7,003 nucleotides of DNA from positions 1 through 7,003 of the forward strand of contig CALGGQ010000082.1 of the NCBI GenBank assembly GCA_937915775.1, written 5' to 3'. Positions 1-6,470 of the stretch are shown here, in pieces. The DNA comes from an uncultured Clostridia bacterium (GTDB taxonomy: Bacteria; Bacillota; Clostridia; Oscillospirales; Acutalibacteraceae). Below the pieces are notes generated by a model, which did not search any database, was not told the DNA's origin, and worked only from the letters and a program-made list of their open reading frames with translations. Both the position numbers and the translations under genes were made by a program. The number at the start of each line of letters is the position of its first letter. Within the stretch, counting starts at the first letter, position 1.

Positions 1-130
1 ATACACCCTTGTCAATTACGTTAACGAATGTATCGTCATTGAAATCAGCATAGATGTTATATTCATTCTTCATAGCACTGTTGAATACGGCCTTATCAAT
101 TACGTTAACAAATCCGTCATCGTTGTAGTC
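1..130 (-). other. Dockerin-type calcium-binding domain (cut by window edge)
   Basis: Two F-hand loops 28 residues apart: DYNDDGFVNVID (1913-1924) and DFNDDTFVNVID (1941-1952). Calcium ligand positions 1, 3, 5, 9 and 12 are D, N, D, N and D in both. The hydrophobic residues and the following Lys are also kept, giving the usual two-fold symmetry of type I dockerins. The recognition pair at positions 10-11 is Val-Ile in both copies. Loop 2 has Thr where Gly normally sits at position 6, so it may bind calcium less well. The domain would dock the protein to a cohesin on a scaffoldin or cell surface; no cohesin lies in this window. The end of the second helix and the stop codon lie to the left of position 1. 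Confidence 0.85.
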
Positions 131-3100
131 GCACATAACAACTGCAACATCAGCGCCTGTTACATCAGCATCACCGGCGATGGTGAACTCTCTATTCACG
201 ATGGAATCATCGTTCACAGGATCGCCAACGACGAAGCGAGTCGTGCCGGCAGGTACCTCAAGGCTGTAAGCGCCCCAAGCGTCGCTGTCTTCGCCTGCGT
301 CGGATACGGTCTGAGCAACTACGTTACCTTCGCCGTCGAGAGCAGCAACTACTACACCGCGGAGACCGAATACAGAAGCATTACCGGTTGCGCTGTCTGC
401 AATGAGAACCGTACCGGAAACAGTGATGTTGTCGCCGGCTACGTCGTCAACAGGCTCAAGCTCGTTCTCAGCCATGACAAGGTGAGTCGTAGCCGTGTAG
501 GTCTTGCTGATTTCTTCGCCCGCGTTGATGGAGGTGATAACCTCACCAAGAGCATCAATATAAGCGTTCCAGGAATCATCGGTATACTTGGTTTCACCCT
601 TGTTCACGAGCTTGCCGTTTTCAACAGCACCGAACTTAACGTCAGTAGCGGTTGTGCCGATTTCGTAAACCTTGATGTTGTCAGCAACCGTGCGATCCTT
701 GGTGGAGTAAGCGAATCTGTACTCAGCAACATCGCCGTCAGCATACTGAAGCAGGTCATTGTCGTCAAGAGCCGGAACGCCCTTTTCGTCAAGAACTACA
801 TAATGTCTGGTAGCAGTGGTTGCGGTAGCGGTGAAGTCGCTTACGTCGTTAGCTGTAGCAGCGATAAGCTCGTCATAATCGTCGCAAAGTGAGGTAGCGT
901 GAGCAATCTCAGCGTTGATTCTGTCAAGCGTATGCGGTCTTGCTTCCATGTAGGACTTGTAGAGGTTAGCAACTCTTACGTATTCGTTAACCTTCCAAGC
1001 CGGCTCAGCCGTCTTATATTCATAAGTCGGTCTGCCCTTGGAATCAAGAACAGGAATCTCGTTGCCGTCTTCGTCAAGAACAGGCTCGTCATTTTCGTCA
1101 AGCTCAACGATCGGCTTCGCCTCGCGGAGAGCTTCAGCAGCCTGTGCATACTTCACGAATCTGTGGAAGCCAACGATCTTGTAATCAACCTCGTCGAGGC
1201 CGTCACGGCTCTCATTGAAAGCAGTGATGGTTTCAGCTCTGTTCTTAGCAGCGGACTCGCCAGCCTTGTAGATAGCGTCAGCAAGTTTGTCTGCATTCGT
1301 CCAAGCGTCAACGGTCGTGCTGTTGCGATAGGTTACGCAAGCAGCCTTTGCGCCGGCCTGTACGGTAGCGTTGGTAGCGCCGAGAACCTCGGTGTAATGG
1401 TCAACAGCCCATCTCAGACCGTCCATATCGCCCTTGTAAGCGATGGTGATCGGAGTAGCAACCGCTCTTGCGGAAGCGGAGGTAGCGTAAGCCATGGTAA
1501 CGGTGTACTTCGCAGCCATGGTAGCGCCGCTCTTGAACAGCGAGAAGTTGGTCCAAGCGGCACTGTCGGAAGCGTTCTCCTTCTCGGTAAGAGAAGTGAT
1601 GTCTGCGATTGTCGTGCCGGCACCGGGAGCACCGAAGGCTACGGTAGCCGGAGTGTTCCAAGCGTTCGCAAGGATGTAATCGTAGATTTCGTCGCCGTCG
1701 AGGTTCGTTGTCTTGTGGTAACCCATAATCCAGGTGTTGGTCTTCAGGTCGTCATAATTGCCGAGCTTGGAGCCATCCTTATTATAGATGTTACCTTCTT
1801 CGTCGATAGCAAGGTAAGCCATAACATAACCGGCAGCAGCGGAAGCAACGGTTGTAGCGTTGTCGTTCGCTCTGAGGTTATAAGCCGTACCAGCTGTCGG
1901 AGCAAGATAGAACTTACCTGCGATAGCAGATGTGGTGTTGTTGGTAATACGTACGCCGTAGCCTTCGCTTGCCACGTCGGAAGCGGAGACGTCATACATA
2001 GAACCGGCAACGATCTGGATGTTGTTAGCAGCCGTACCTTCAACAACAGAACCGGTGTAAGCGCCGTCCTTTGTCTTGAAGTCCTGACCGCTGAAGGTAT
2101 CATCAGCCTGGTTAGCATGAGCTTCCGTGTAGGAAGACGGAGTTACATAGATCCACTTCGTGGCAGTGATGCCGGAAGCGATGGTCTTGGACGGAGCGGA
2201 AGCAGCCGTCGTCGTACCATTGGTAAGCGTGTCGTCAAACAGAATGTCGTAGTTGACAACAACCTTAACCAGGTTGTCTCTTGCTACGCTGGAGTTGATA
2301 GCCGCAGTGTAGTAAGCGTTCTTCTCGGGAGCAAGCATATTGTTGCTGATCTGAGAGGTGTACGGAGCTGTGGTGCTGGCAGTCATCGTGCCTGCGGAAG
2401 AACCGGCAGCATTCTGAAGAGCCACGCTGTTGATCTTCACCCAATATCTGGAAGCCTCATACTGCTTGGAGCTGTCGAGGTCGCCCTGATTGTGGAAGAA
2501 TCTGTTGATACCGTAGCTGTCGTTCTTAATCTTGACTTCAACGGAAGCGCCGGTCTTAAAGACATCAGAATTAAATACCTTAATATCAACGCCGTTGATG
2601 GACTGCTCGCTGAGCTGGCCCGGGAAGCCGAAGGTCATAAGAGCGAAGGTAGCTACGTTATAGAAGTACGCGGAAGCACCACCGTCGAAATACAGACGGA
2701 GGTTCTTGATGAGTCTGGAAAGGATACCGTTCGTGTAGCTTGAGCCGCGGATGTTGGCGGGAAGCAGGAAGGTATCAAACGGCGTGTCTGTATCCGCAGT
2801 CGGGATAAGAGCCGTAGATCCGCTGTTCAGGCTGTTGACGCCAAGGATGGAGTTCACAACCGGAGCAAGGATATCATAATAGAGAACCTTCTGTACTTTT
2901 CTGCTCTTGATCGGCGCAGCAGCCAGGATGTCATACAGTCCCTGGAACAGGTCGGTCAGGTTCAGGCTCAGTACGTCAGGAATAATGGTGTCCTTCAGGA
3001 AGTTCTGGGAGCTGAAGCTGCCGTTGCCCTTATAAGAACCATTATACTTCTGCAGTTCACCGACAACAGGCAGAATCTTGTTGAACGCAGCGTCAAGGTT

Positions 3101-5866
3101 GGTCCACAGCGTCTTGCTGGAAGCAATGCTGCTGGTGCCAAGGTTGAACAGAGCTGCAATACCCTTGGACGGAGCGTTCGTGCCGCTCTTATCGAAGGTT
3201 TCGCCAACTGCCAGGAAGTAGCAAACTACGGAGTTAGCAAGCGCGAAGATGTCGCTGTCAGAGGTCTTGGTGTTCAGAGCCGACATGGTGTACGGATCCC
3301 AAGGCGTTCTGTTCGTATCAAGCTTCGTCATCGGAACGCCGGCAGCCGTTACAGCATACGCAGCAGCGTCACGAGCCATCCAGAAGATAACGTTGTCGTA
3401 AAGGTTTTCGCCGCTCTTGGCAACGATGTACTTATACGAAACTTCGGTGTTCGGGATAGCAGTTTCCTCTAACGTCCAGAGAGATGAGTAATCTCTATCC
3501 GGGAATACATAGCCGAGGTATTCCTCAAGAGCGACAACAGCACCGGATTCAAGGTCTTTAACCTTATCCCAGTCGCTGTTATGGATCGTCGCTGTCATAT
3601 TCCACTGCTTGAGAGCGGAGATAGCGAACGGGATAACCGCTTCTTCAATGTTGTTTGCGTTAAGATTTACGGTAGAACCATCATAGGTAATCGCATTCTT
3701 CGCATAGTAAGGATTGAAGAGGTTAGCATTGGTACAGTTACCAACATATTCCAGCACCTTATAAATGTTATTCATAATAGTGGTGGCGTTGAAGGCGGTA
3801 GCTGCAGTAAAGCCGGACGGAGCAGCAATATTCTCGAACTCGCCGGTCGAAGCGTTGTTGTAACCAATGTTAGCGCTGTTCGGGAACAGGTCGCCGACAG
3901 CAGCGATTAAGAAGTCATTGAGAGCCTCAGGAATGCCGGCATAGGTCTTGGTGCCTGCTGCAACAGCGTCCATAAAGGCGTCAATGTTCGACGTACCGGT
4001 CTGCAGGAAGTAAAGGTTTGCAGGACCTGTACGTCTGCCGAAATACTTGTCAGCCAGCGGGCTGTAACGAACCTGATTCCAGAGAGTAGTAACCTCAATA
4101 TCTCTCCAGTTATACTTGTCGTTCTTTGCCTTTCTGGCTTCATCGTAATTGTAAGTGTTTTCAACGTTCTCAAGGAACTCAGCCGCATCAGCAGCGCCGT
4201 AGTCCGCATAAACGTCGGCAGCCCATTCATCAACGGAGCCGTCGGTGTAAGCGGTAGCCGGGAAGCTTCTGACATCGCCGGTAGCCTTGTTTTCGATGTA
4301 CCACTTTAAGAATACGTTATCGAAGTTGGTGCCCTTGCCGTCGCCCTCGTGACCGTTGTAGTTGATCTGAACGAGGTGAAGGGTCGGCTTCAAAACGGTC
4401 TTCCAAGCAATCTTCAGAGCTCTGTAAGCAAAGTCATAAAGATTGTCAGTATCCTGCAGCCACAGCTTTTCGTTGCCGTAACGGAACAGGTAAACATTAC
4501 CGTCCTTGTTCAGCTTCAGATTGCTGTCGTACGGGTCAGCGTCTCTCTCAAAACGAGCCTTGGAGCTGTCGTGTACCCAGTTGCCGTTTTCATCCTGAAC
4601 GTATTCGGGATAGGTAACGTTGATGTTGATGTTCTGAAGAACATATCTGGAAATGCAGTCTAAGATAACCTTATCGTATTTCCAGGCGGAAGCAGAACTG
4701 CTGCCATAGTACTTGTAAGTACCGCTGGTCAGCGCGCCGCTGGACGGAACGGTGTAGAGAGCGTTGCCGTTCTCATCAATGCCGTAGTAAGCAGAACCGT
4801 CCGTGGTCGGGAGCTCATGGTTCATTACCCAAGCTGCAAGACCATTGTAAAGCAGGTAACCGTTGGTTTCATAAGCATCCCAGATAGGAGCCTTATCGCC
4901 GGTTACGAGACCGCCGATGATACCGTCGTCACGGGCTTCCTGACCGGTCTTGTCGTCGCCCGGCTTGTAATACAGACCGACTGTATCATTCAGAGCGCCG
5001 AGGCTGAGCGTACCGCTAAGAGCGGTGTAAAGCAGATTGTCCGCGTTGTTATCGCTGCCAAGTGCGTCAAGCAGCTGGGCGATATACTTCATCGTCTGCT
5101 TTGCGCCGAGCTTCTTTCTCCAGCTCTTACCGCAGCGGCTCGTCTCGGACGTGCTGGTGTAGTAAGTGGTGGAGTTAAGAGTACCGAGAAGCGATAAACT
5201 GGTTCTCAGTCTGACAACCTGGTCGCCGCCGGCGATGGACAGGAAGTCAATCGTCGTAACGAGAAGGTTCAGCTTCAGGTCAGAGTTGTTGATAACGTTT
5301 TTATAAAGCTGACAAAGAAGGTCGATAATACCATCGATTGAATCAGCATAACCGCTAACGAGCATCGTTCTGTTAAGGGTGATAAGCGCCGAGGCCTGAA
5401 CCTTAACGTACAGATATACTCTGTTTCTGCCCGGAGCAGTTGTGGTTGTTGAGTTGGAGCTGTTGCTGGTACCCGTGGAGCCGCCGGTCGGATACGTACC
5501 GTTAGCGAGCTTCTGGTTACCGAGGAAAACGTGAACGTAACCGGCGTCGGTAAGCAGTGAGTTCATTGAAGAGTCAATAGGCATTACCATCGGGAGGGTA
5601 TGTACGTCATCCTTAATACCGCTGGAAGCAAGATAGGTGAGGTCTAAGTCTTTCAACCATTCATCCGCACCGTCAAGCAGCGCTTCACAAGCGTCATCAC
5701 TAAGCAGTTCAACCCAATCTAACCAGTTTTTGCCAACTGTAGTAGCTTTGTCCTGGCGGAGAACGCCTAAACCGGCTGCGAAAGCAGGAACGGTGGTGGA
5801 AGCTGCCATCAAAACAGCAAGGACAATTGCTAATACTTTGGCGAATACTTTAGATTTTGTTTTCAC
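1..5866 (-). CDS. Giant secreted dockerin-type protein, 3' end beyond window
   Basis: Reading frame open for 1955 codons from GTG at 5866 to the left edge, with no stop in the window. It begins with a Gram-positive signal peptide (residues 1-30). A mostly helical region of unknown fold follows (about 32-1085), interrupted by an S/T/N-rich linker at 127-146. Next come a beta-rich, Thr/Ser/Ala-rich region (about 1090-1480), a helical acidic region (about 1490-1800), a carboxypeptidase-regulatory-like sandwich (1814-1881) and a dockerin-like pair of loops from 1913. There are only nine cysteines, no further transmembrane segment and no glycosidase, protease or sortase motif that I recognise. It is presumably exported by Sec and acts outside the cell, either docked to a cohesin or as a structural or adhesive protein; that role is inference. 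GTG is preferred because GGAGG lies 11 nt upstream; an in-frame ATG at 5884 overlaps that site and would add six residues. Codon use is strongly biased (AGA for Arg, few TTA/CTA/TCA), which suggests good expression. The reading frame is certain, the function is not. Confidence 0.93.
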   Translation of the reverse strand, partial: MKTKSKVFAKVLAIVLAVLMAASTTVPAFAAGLGVLRQDKATTVGKNWLDWVELLSDDACEALLDGADEWLKDLDLTYLASSGIKDDVHTLPMVMPIDSSMNSLLTDAGYVHVFLGNQKLANGTYPTGGSTGTSNSSNSTTTTAPGRNRVYLYVKVQASALITLNRTMLVSGYADSIDGIIDLLCQLYKNVINNSDLKLNLLVTTIDFLSIAGGDQVVRLRTSLSLLGTLNSTTYYTSTSETSRCGKSWRKKLGAKQTMKYIAQLLDALGSDNNADNLLYTALSGTLSLGALNDTVGLYYKPGDDKTGQEARDDGIIGGLVTGDKAPIWDAYETNGYLLYNGLAAWVMNHELPTTDGSAYYGIDENGNALYTVPSSGALTSGTYKYYGSSSASAWKYDKVILDCISRYVLQNININVTYPEYVQDENGNWVHDSSKARFERDADPYDSNLKLNKDGNVYLFRYGNEKLWLQDTDNLYDFAYRALKIAWKTVLKPTLHLVQINYNGHEGDGKGTNFDNVFLKWYIENKATGDVRSFPATAYTDGSVDEWAADVYADYGAADAAEFLENVENTYNYDEARKAKNDKYNWRDIEVTTLWNQVRYSPLADKYFGRRTGPANLYFLQTGTSNIDAFMDAVAAGTKTYAGIPEALNDFLIAAVGDLFPNSANIGYNNASTGEFENIAAPSGFTAATAFNATTIMNNIYKVLEYVGNCTNANLFNPYYAKNAITYDGSTVNLNANNIEEAVIPFAISALKQWNMTATIHNSDWDKVKDLESGAVVALEEYLGYVFPDRDYSSLWTLEETAIPNTEVSYKYIVAKSGENLYDNVIFWMARDAAAYAVTAAGVPMTKLDTNRTPWDPYTMSALNTKTSDSDIFALANSVVCYFLAVGETFDKSGTNAPSKGIAALFNLGTSSIASSKTLWTNLDAAFNKILPVVGELQKYNGSYKGNGSFSSQNFLKDTIIPDVLSLNLTDLFQGLYDILAAAPIKSRKVQKVLYYDILAPVVNSILGVNSLNSGSTALIPTADTDTPFDTFLLPANIRGSSYTNGILSRLIKNLRLYFDGGASAYFYNVATFALMTFGFPGQLSEQSINGVDIKVFNSDVFKTGASVEVKIKNDSYGINRFFHNQGDLDSSKQYEASRYWVKINSVALQNAAGSSAGTMTASTTAPYTSQISNNMLAPEKNAYYTAAINSSVARDNLVKVVVNYDILFDDTLTNGTTTAASAPSKTIASGITATKWIYVTPSSYTEAHANQADDTFSGQDFKTKDGAYTGSVVEGTAANNIQIVAGSMYDVSASDVASEGYGVRITNNTTSAIAGKFYLAPTAGTAYNLRANDNATTVASAAAGYVMAYLAIDEEGNIYNKDGSKLGNYDDLKTNTWIMGYHKTTNLDGDEIYDYILANAWNTPATVAFGAPGAGTTIADITSLTEKENASDSAAWTNFSLFKSGATMAAKYTVTMAYATSASARAVATPITIAYKGDMDGLRWAVDHYTEVLGATNATVQAGAKAACVTYRNSTTVDAWTNADKLADAIYKAGESAAKNRAETITAFNESRDGLDEVDYKIVGFHRFVKYAQAAEALREAKPIVELDENDEPVLDEDGNEIPVLDSKGRPTYEYKTAEPAWKVNEYVRVANLYKSYMEARPHTLDRINAEIAHATSLCDDYDELIAATANDVSDFTATATTATRHYVVLDEKGVPALDDNDLLQYADGDVAEYRFAYSTKDRTVADNIKVYEIGTTATDVKFGAVENGKLVNKGETKYTDDSWNAYIDALGEVITSINAGEEISKTYTATTHLVMAENELEPVDDVAGDNITVSGTVLIADSATGNASVFGLRGVVVAALDGEGNVVAQTVSDAGEDSDAWGAYSLEVPAGTTRFVVGDPVNDDSIVNREFTIAGDADVTGADVAVVMCDYNDDGFVNVIDKAVFNSAMKNEYNIYADFNDDTFVNVIDKGV
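224..427 (-). other. Carboxypeptidase-regulatory-like beta-sandwich domain
   Basis: Residues 1814-1881. The order of elements matches the CarboxypepD_reg-like (SdrD-B/Cna-B-like) fold. It opens with ITVSGTVLI, followed by a loop, the strand GLRGVVVAALD, a turn with GEGNVVAQTV, the conserved aromatic turn DAWGAYSLEVPAG and the closing strand TTRFVVG. These domains are non-catalytic prealbumin-like stalks common in large surface proteins. An acidic linker (1800-1813) separates it from the helical module, and it leads directly into the dockerin-like segment, a frequent pairing in secreted proteins of Ruminococcus-like bacteria. Confidence 0.7.
467..595 (-). other. FIVAR-like helical module of the giant protein
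   Basis: Residues 1758-1800. It shows the pattern Tyr-Thr-x-x-Ser-Trp-x-x-Tyr-x-x-Ala-Leu (YTDDSWNAYIDAL, 1761-1773), followed by a second helix and an HLVMAENEL closing segment. This resembles the start of FIVAR and related three-helix modules found in tandem in extracellular proteins of Gram-positive bacteria, where they act as spacers or bind sugars. Only one clear copy is visible here, with looser helical segments upstream (about 1515-1585, rich in Ala, Glu and Lys). The assignment rests on motif likeness only. Confidence 0.45.
1025..1108 (-). repeat. Three tandem acidic turn repeats in the giant protein
   Basis: Residues 1587-1614 read as three successive units of 8-10 residues: VELDENDEP, VLDEDGNEIP and VLDSKGRP. 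Each has a Val-x-Leu-Asp or Val-Leu-Asp strand, an acidic or glycine turn and a closing proline. At DNA level the units share stretches such as TCAAGAACAGG on the plus strand, so recent local duplication is likely. The same D-E-x-G-N turn recurs singly elsewhere in the protein (for example DENGN in the N-terminal half and DEKGVP near residue 1697). The acidic turns could bind calcium, which is inference. Confidence 0.6.
5429..5488 (-). other. Ser/Thr/Asn-rich linker in the giant protein
   Basis: Residues 127-146 are a run of Gly, Ser, Thr and Asn with four consecutive threonines, followed directly by a strand-like segment (RVYLYVKV). It is a low-complexity linker or exposed loop separating the N-terminal helical segment (about 47-75) from the next domain. 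Such linkers are common in secreted multidomain proteins of Clostridia. It could be a glycosylation site, but nothing in the sequence proves that. Confidence 0.6.
5777..5866 (-). other. Sec signal peptide of the giant protein
   Basis: Residues 1-30. The n-region has lysines at 2, 4, 6 and 10. It is followed by a hydrophobic stretch VLAIVLAVLMAA (residues 11-22) and the polar end STTVPAFA, giving an AFA|A signal peptidase I site after residue 30. There is no lipobox cysteine, so the product is exported and not lipid-anchored. The codons here are richer in A and T (AAA, TTA) than in the rest of the gene, as is common near start sites. Confidence 0.9.
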
Positions 5867-6021
5867 TATTCTAATTTCCTCCATAAAAAATTTACGAATT
5901 AATGCGTAATATTCGCCGAATGTCGCAATCTCTGACCGGCCGCAGCAATTCCGCGGCAGACTGAAGAACAAAATATTCATCAGCAAACACATAATAAATT
6001 ATATTAAAACGCATTTTACGC
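5867..6021 (-). other. Untranslated leader of the giant gene
   Basis: About 155 nt between the inferred transcription start and the GTG. No gene is seen. It contains short inverted repeats: GCCGC/GCGGC around a 9-nt loop (5939-5957), ATTCG/CGAAT with a 1-nt centre just downstream in transcript order, and TTACG/CGTAA (5892-5909) ending ten bases before the ribosome binding site. These are only 5-bp stems. They could affect translation or mRNA stability, but I recognise no riboswitch class and no terminator here. Confidence 0.5.
5878..5882 (-). promoter_or_regulatory. Ribosome binding site deciding the GTG start
   Basis: The minus strand reads GGAGG, 11 nt before GTG at 5866. The in-frame ATG at 5884 overlaps this element and has no comparable site of its own upstream, only AT-rich sequence. 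The GTG start therefore fits better, and it places the lysine-rich n-region at the very N-terminus. Confidence 0.8.
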
Positions 6022-6027
6022 ATCTTC

Positions 6028-6056
6028 ATTAAAACACGAAAAACTTTAATTGTCAA
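6028..6056 (-). promoter_or_regulatory. Sigma-70/SigA promoter of the giant gene
   Basis: On the minus strand TTGACA (6056-6051) is followed by exactly 17 nt and then TTTAAT (6033-6028). A TG one base before the -10 makes it an extended -10 promoter. The DNA upstream (about 6090-6057) is A/T-tract-rich, like an UP element. Transcription would start near 6021, giving a leader of about 155 nt. The match to consensus is strong, so high constitutive transcription is expected unless it is repressed. Confidence 0.8.
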
Positions 6057-6125
6057 TACTTTATTAACAAATTTGCAAAAAAATCGTCAGCCGTCCAAAA
6101 ATGTTAATAATTTGTGAATTCAATA

Positions 6126-6157
6126 TTGACAAATTGCGGCAAAGGGCGTAATATAAT
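6126..6157 (+). promoter_or_regulatory. Divergent promoter pointing right
   Basis: A perfect TTGACA (6126-6131) is followed at 17 nt by TAATAT (6149-6154), or at 20 nt by a perfect TATAAT (6152-6157). A second TATAAT lies at 6162-6167. The likely start is near 6162-6175. It is divergent to the giant-gene promoter, with 69 nt between the two -35 boxes. No convincing gene follows before the composition break at about 6460, so its target is probably missing from this window. Confidence 0.6.
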
Positions 6158-6219
6158 GATGTATAATTTACAATTTGTTCATAAACTTTTTACTAACCGT
6201 TCAATAATCGACGGCGATG

Positions 6220-6256
6220 ACGCTTTACATTTTTGAGATTTTGTAATGTAAAGCGT
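6220..6256. repeat. Perfect 12-bp inverted repeat with 13-nt loop
   Basis: ACGCTTTACATT (6220-6231) and AATGTAAAGCGT (6245-6256) are exact reverse complements around a 13-nt T-rich loop. As RNA this is a stable hairpin. No U-run follows on either strand, so it is not a normal intrinsic terminator. It sits about 50 nt downstream of the rightward promoter's start, where it could be an operator or a leader hairpin. Confidence 0.75.
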
Positions 6257-6445
6257 GTTCCCTTAACAAGTCGGCTGCAAGCGTAAAGTCGGACTATTTT
6301 ACACCGTCAAGATATGGGTAATGCAGCACCGCTAATCGGCAAAAACGACTATGGCTTGTGGCAACGGTATCTCGCGCTTTGCGCTCGGACAATTCATCGG
6401 GCTGCGGCGCGCGGATCGATTACATTGTCTCGGCAAAACTGAATT
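6257..6445. other. Non-coding or unassigned stretch, possibly structured RNA
   Basis: No supported gene. GC content rises to roughly half, unlike the AT-rich DNA to its left. It has local pairing potential: GCGC-TTT-GCGC (6374-6384), and GACAAT/ATTGTC (6388-6393 and 6424-6429) enclosing ATCG/CGAT (6396-6399 and 6417-6420). AAGTCGG is repeated directly at 6268 and 6286. It may be a leader or small RNA from the rightward promoter, or the start of a gene cut off at the composition break. I could not match it to a known RNA family. Confidence 0.35.
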
Positions 6446-6470
6446 TTACTGCGTCAGCCTGTCAATTGCT
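6446..6470. other. Composition break / probable sequence junction
   Basis: Left of this interval the DNA is of mixed composition with GC-rich words. To its right it is very AT-rich and nearly every minus-strand codon ends in A or T. The SecA-like frame changes codon style within its last five codons and stops at 6446, with the rest of its domain missing. No insertion sequence, tRNA, att-like repeat or target duplication is visible at the border, so I cannot tell an assembly join from a biological one by sequence alone. Confidence 0.6.

Noticed and set aside
899..2743. Long plus-strand open frame of 614 codons, with a similar one at 482-892
   Set aside because: Both are in antisense codon register with the giant minus-strand gene, have no ribosome binding site and show no recognisable domain; the sense strand has a signal peptide, promoter and known domains.
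1401..4275. Minus-strand frames at 1401-1661, 1414-1632, 1744-2118, 2995-3207 and 3907-4275
   Set aside because: They lie in other frames inside the giant gene and have skewed, low-complexity translations.
3581..5197. Plus-strand open frames at 3581-3910, 4349-4663 and 4817-5197
   Set aside because: These are short shadows over the giant gene, with no promoter, no ribosome binding site and no familiar motif.
5882..5884. ATG at 5884 as the start of the giant gene
   Set aside because: It is in frame but overlaps the GGAGG site and lacks its own; GTG at 5866 has the correct upstream site and gives a classical signal peptide.
5637..5909. Plus-strand 90-codon frame opposite the signal peptide and ribosome binding site
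   Set aside because: It covers the start of the giant gene on the opposite strand, with Ser- and Ala-rich shadow composition and no start signals.
6220..6256. Intrinsic terminator
   Set aside because: The stem is perfect but no T-run follows on either strand, and the stem itself is AT-rich.
6314..6442. 42-codon plus-strand frame starting ATGGGTAATGCAGCACC
   Set aside because: It lies downstream of the rightward promoter but has no ribosome binding site and no recognisable product; other frames are equally open, so coding is not supported.
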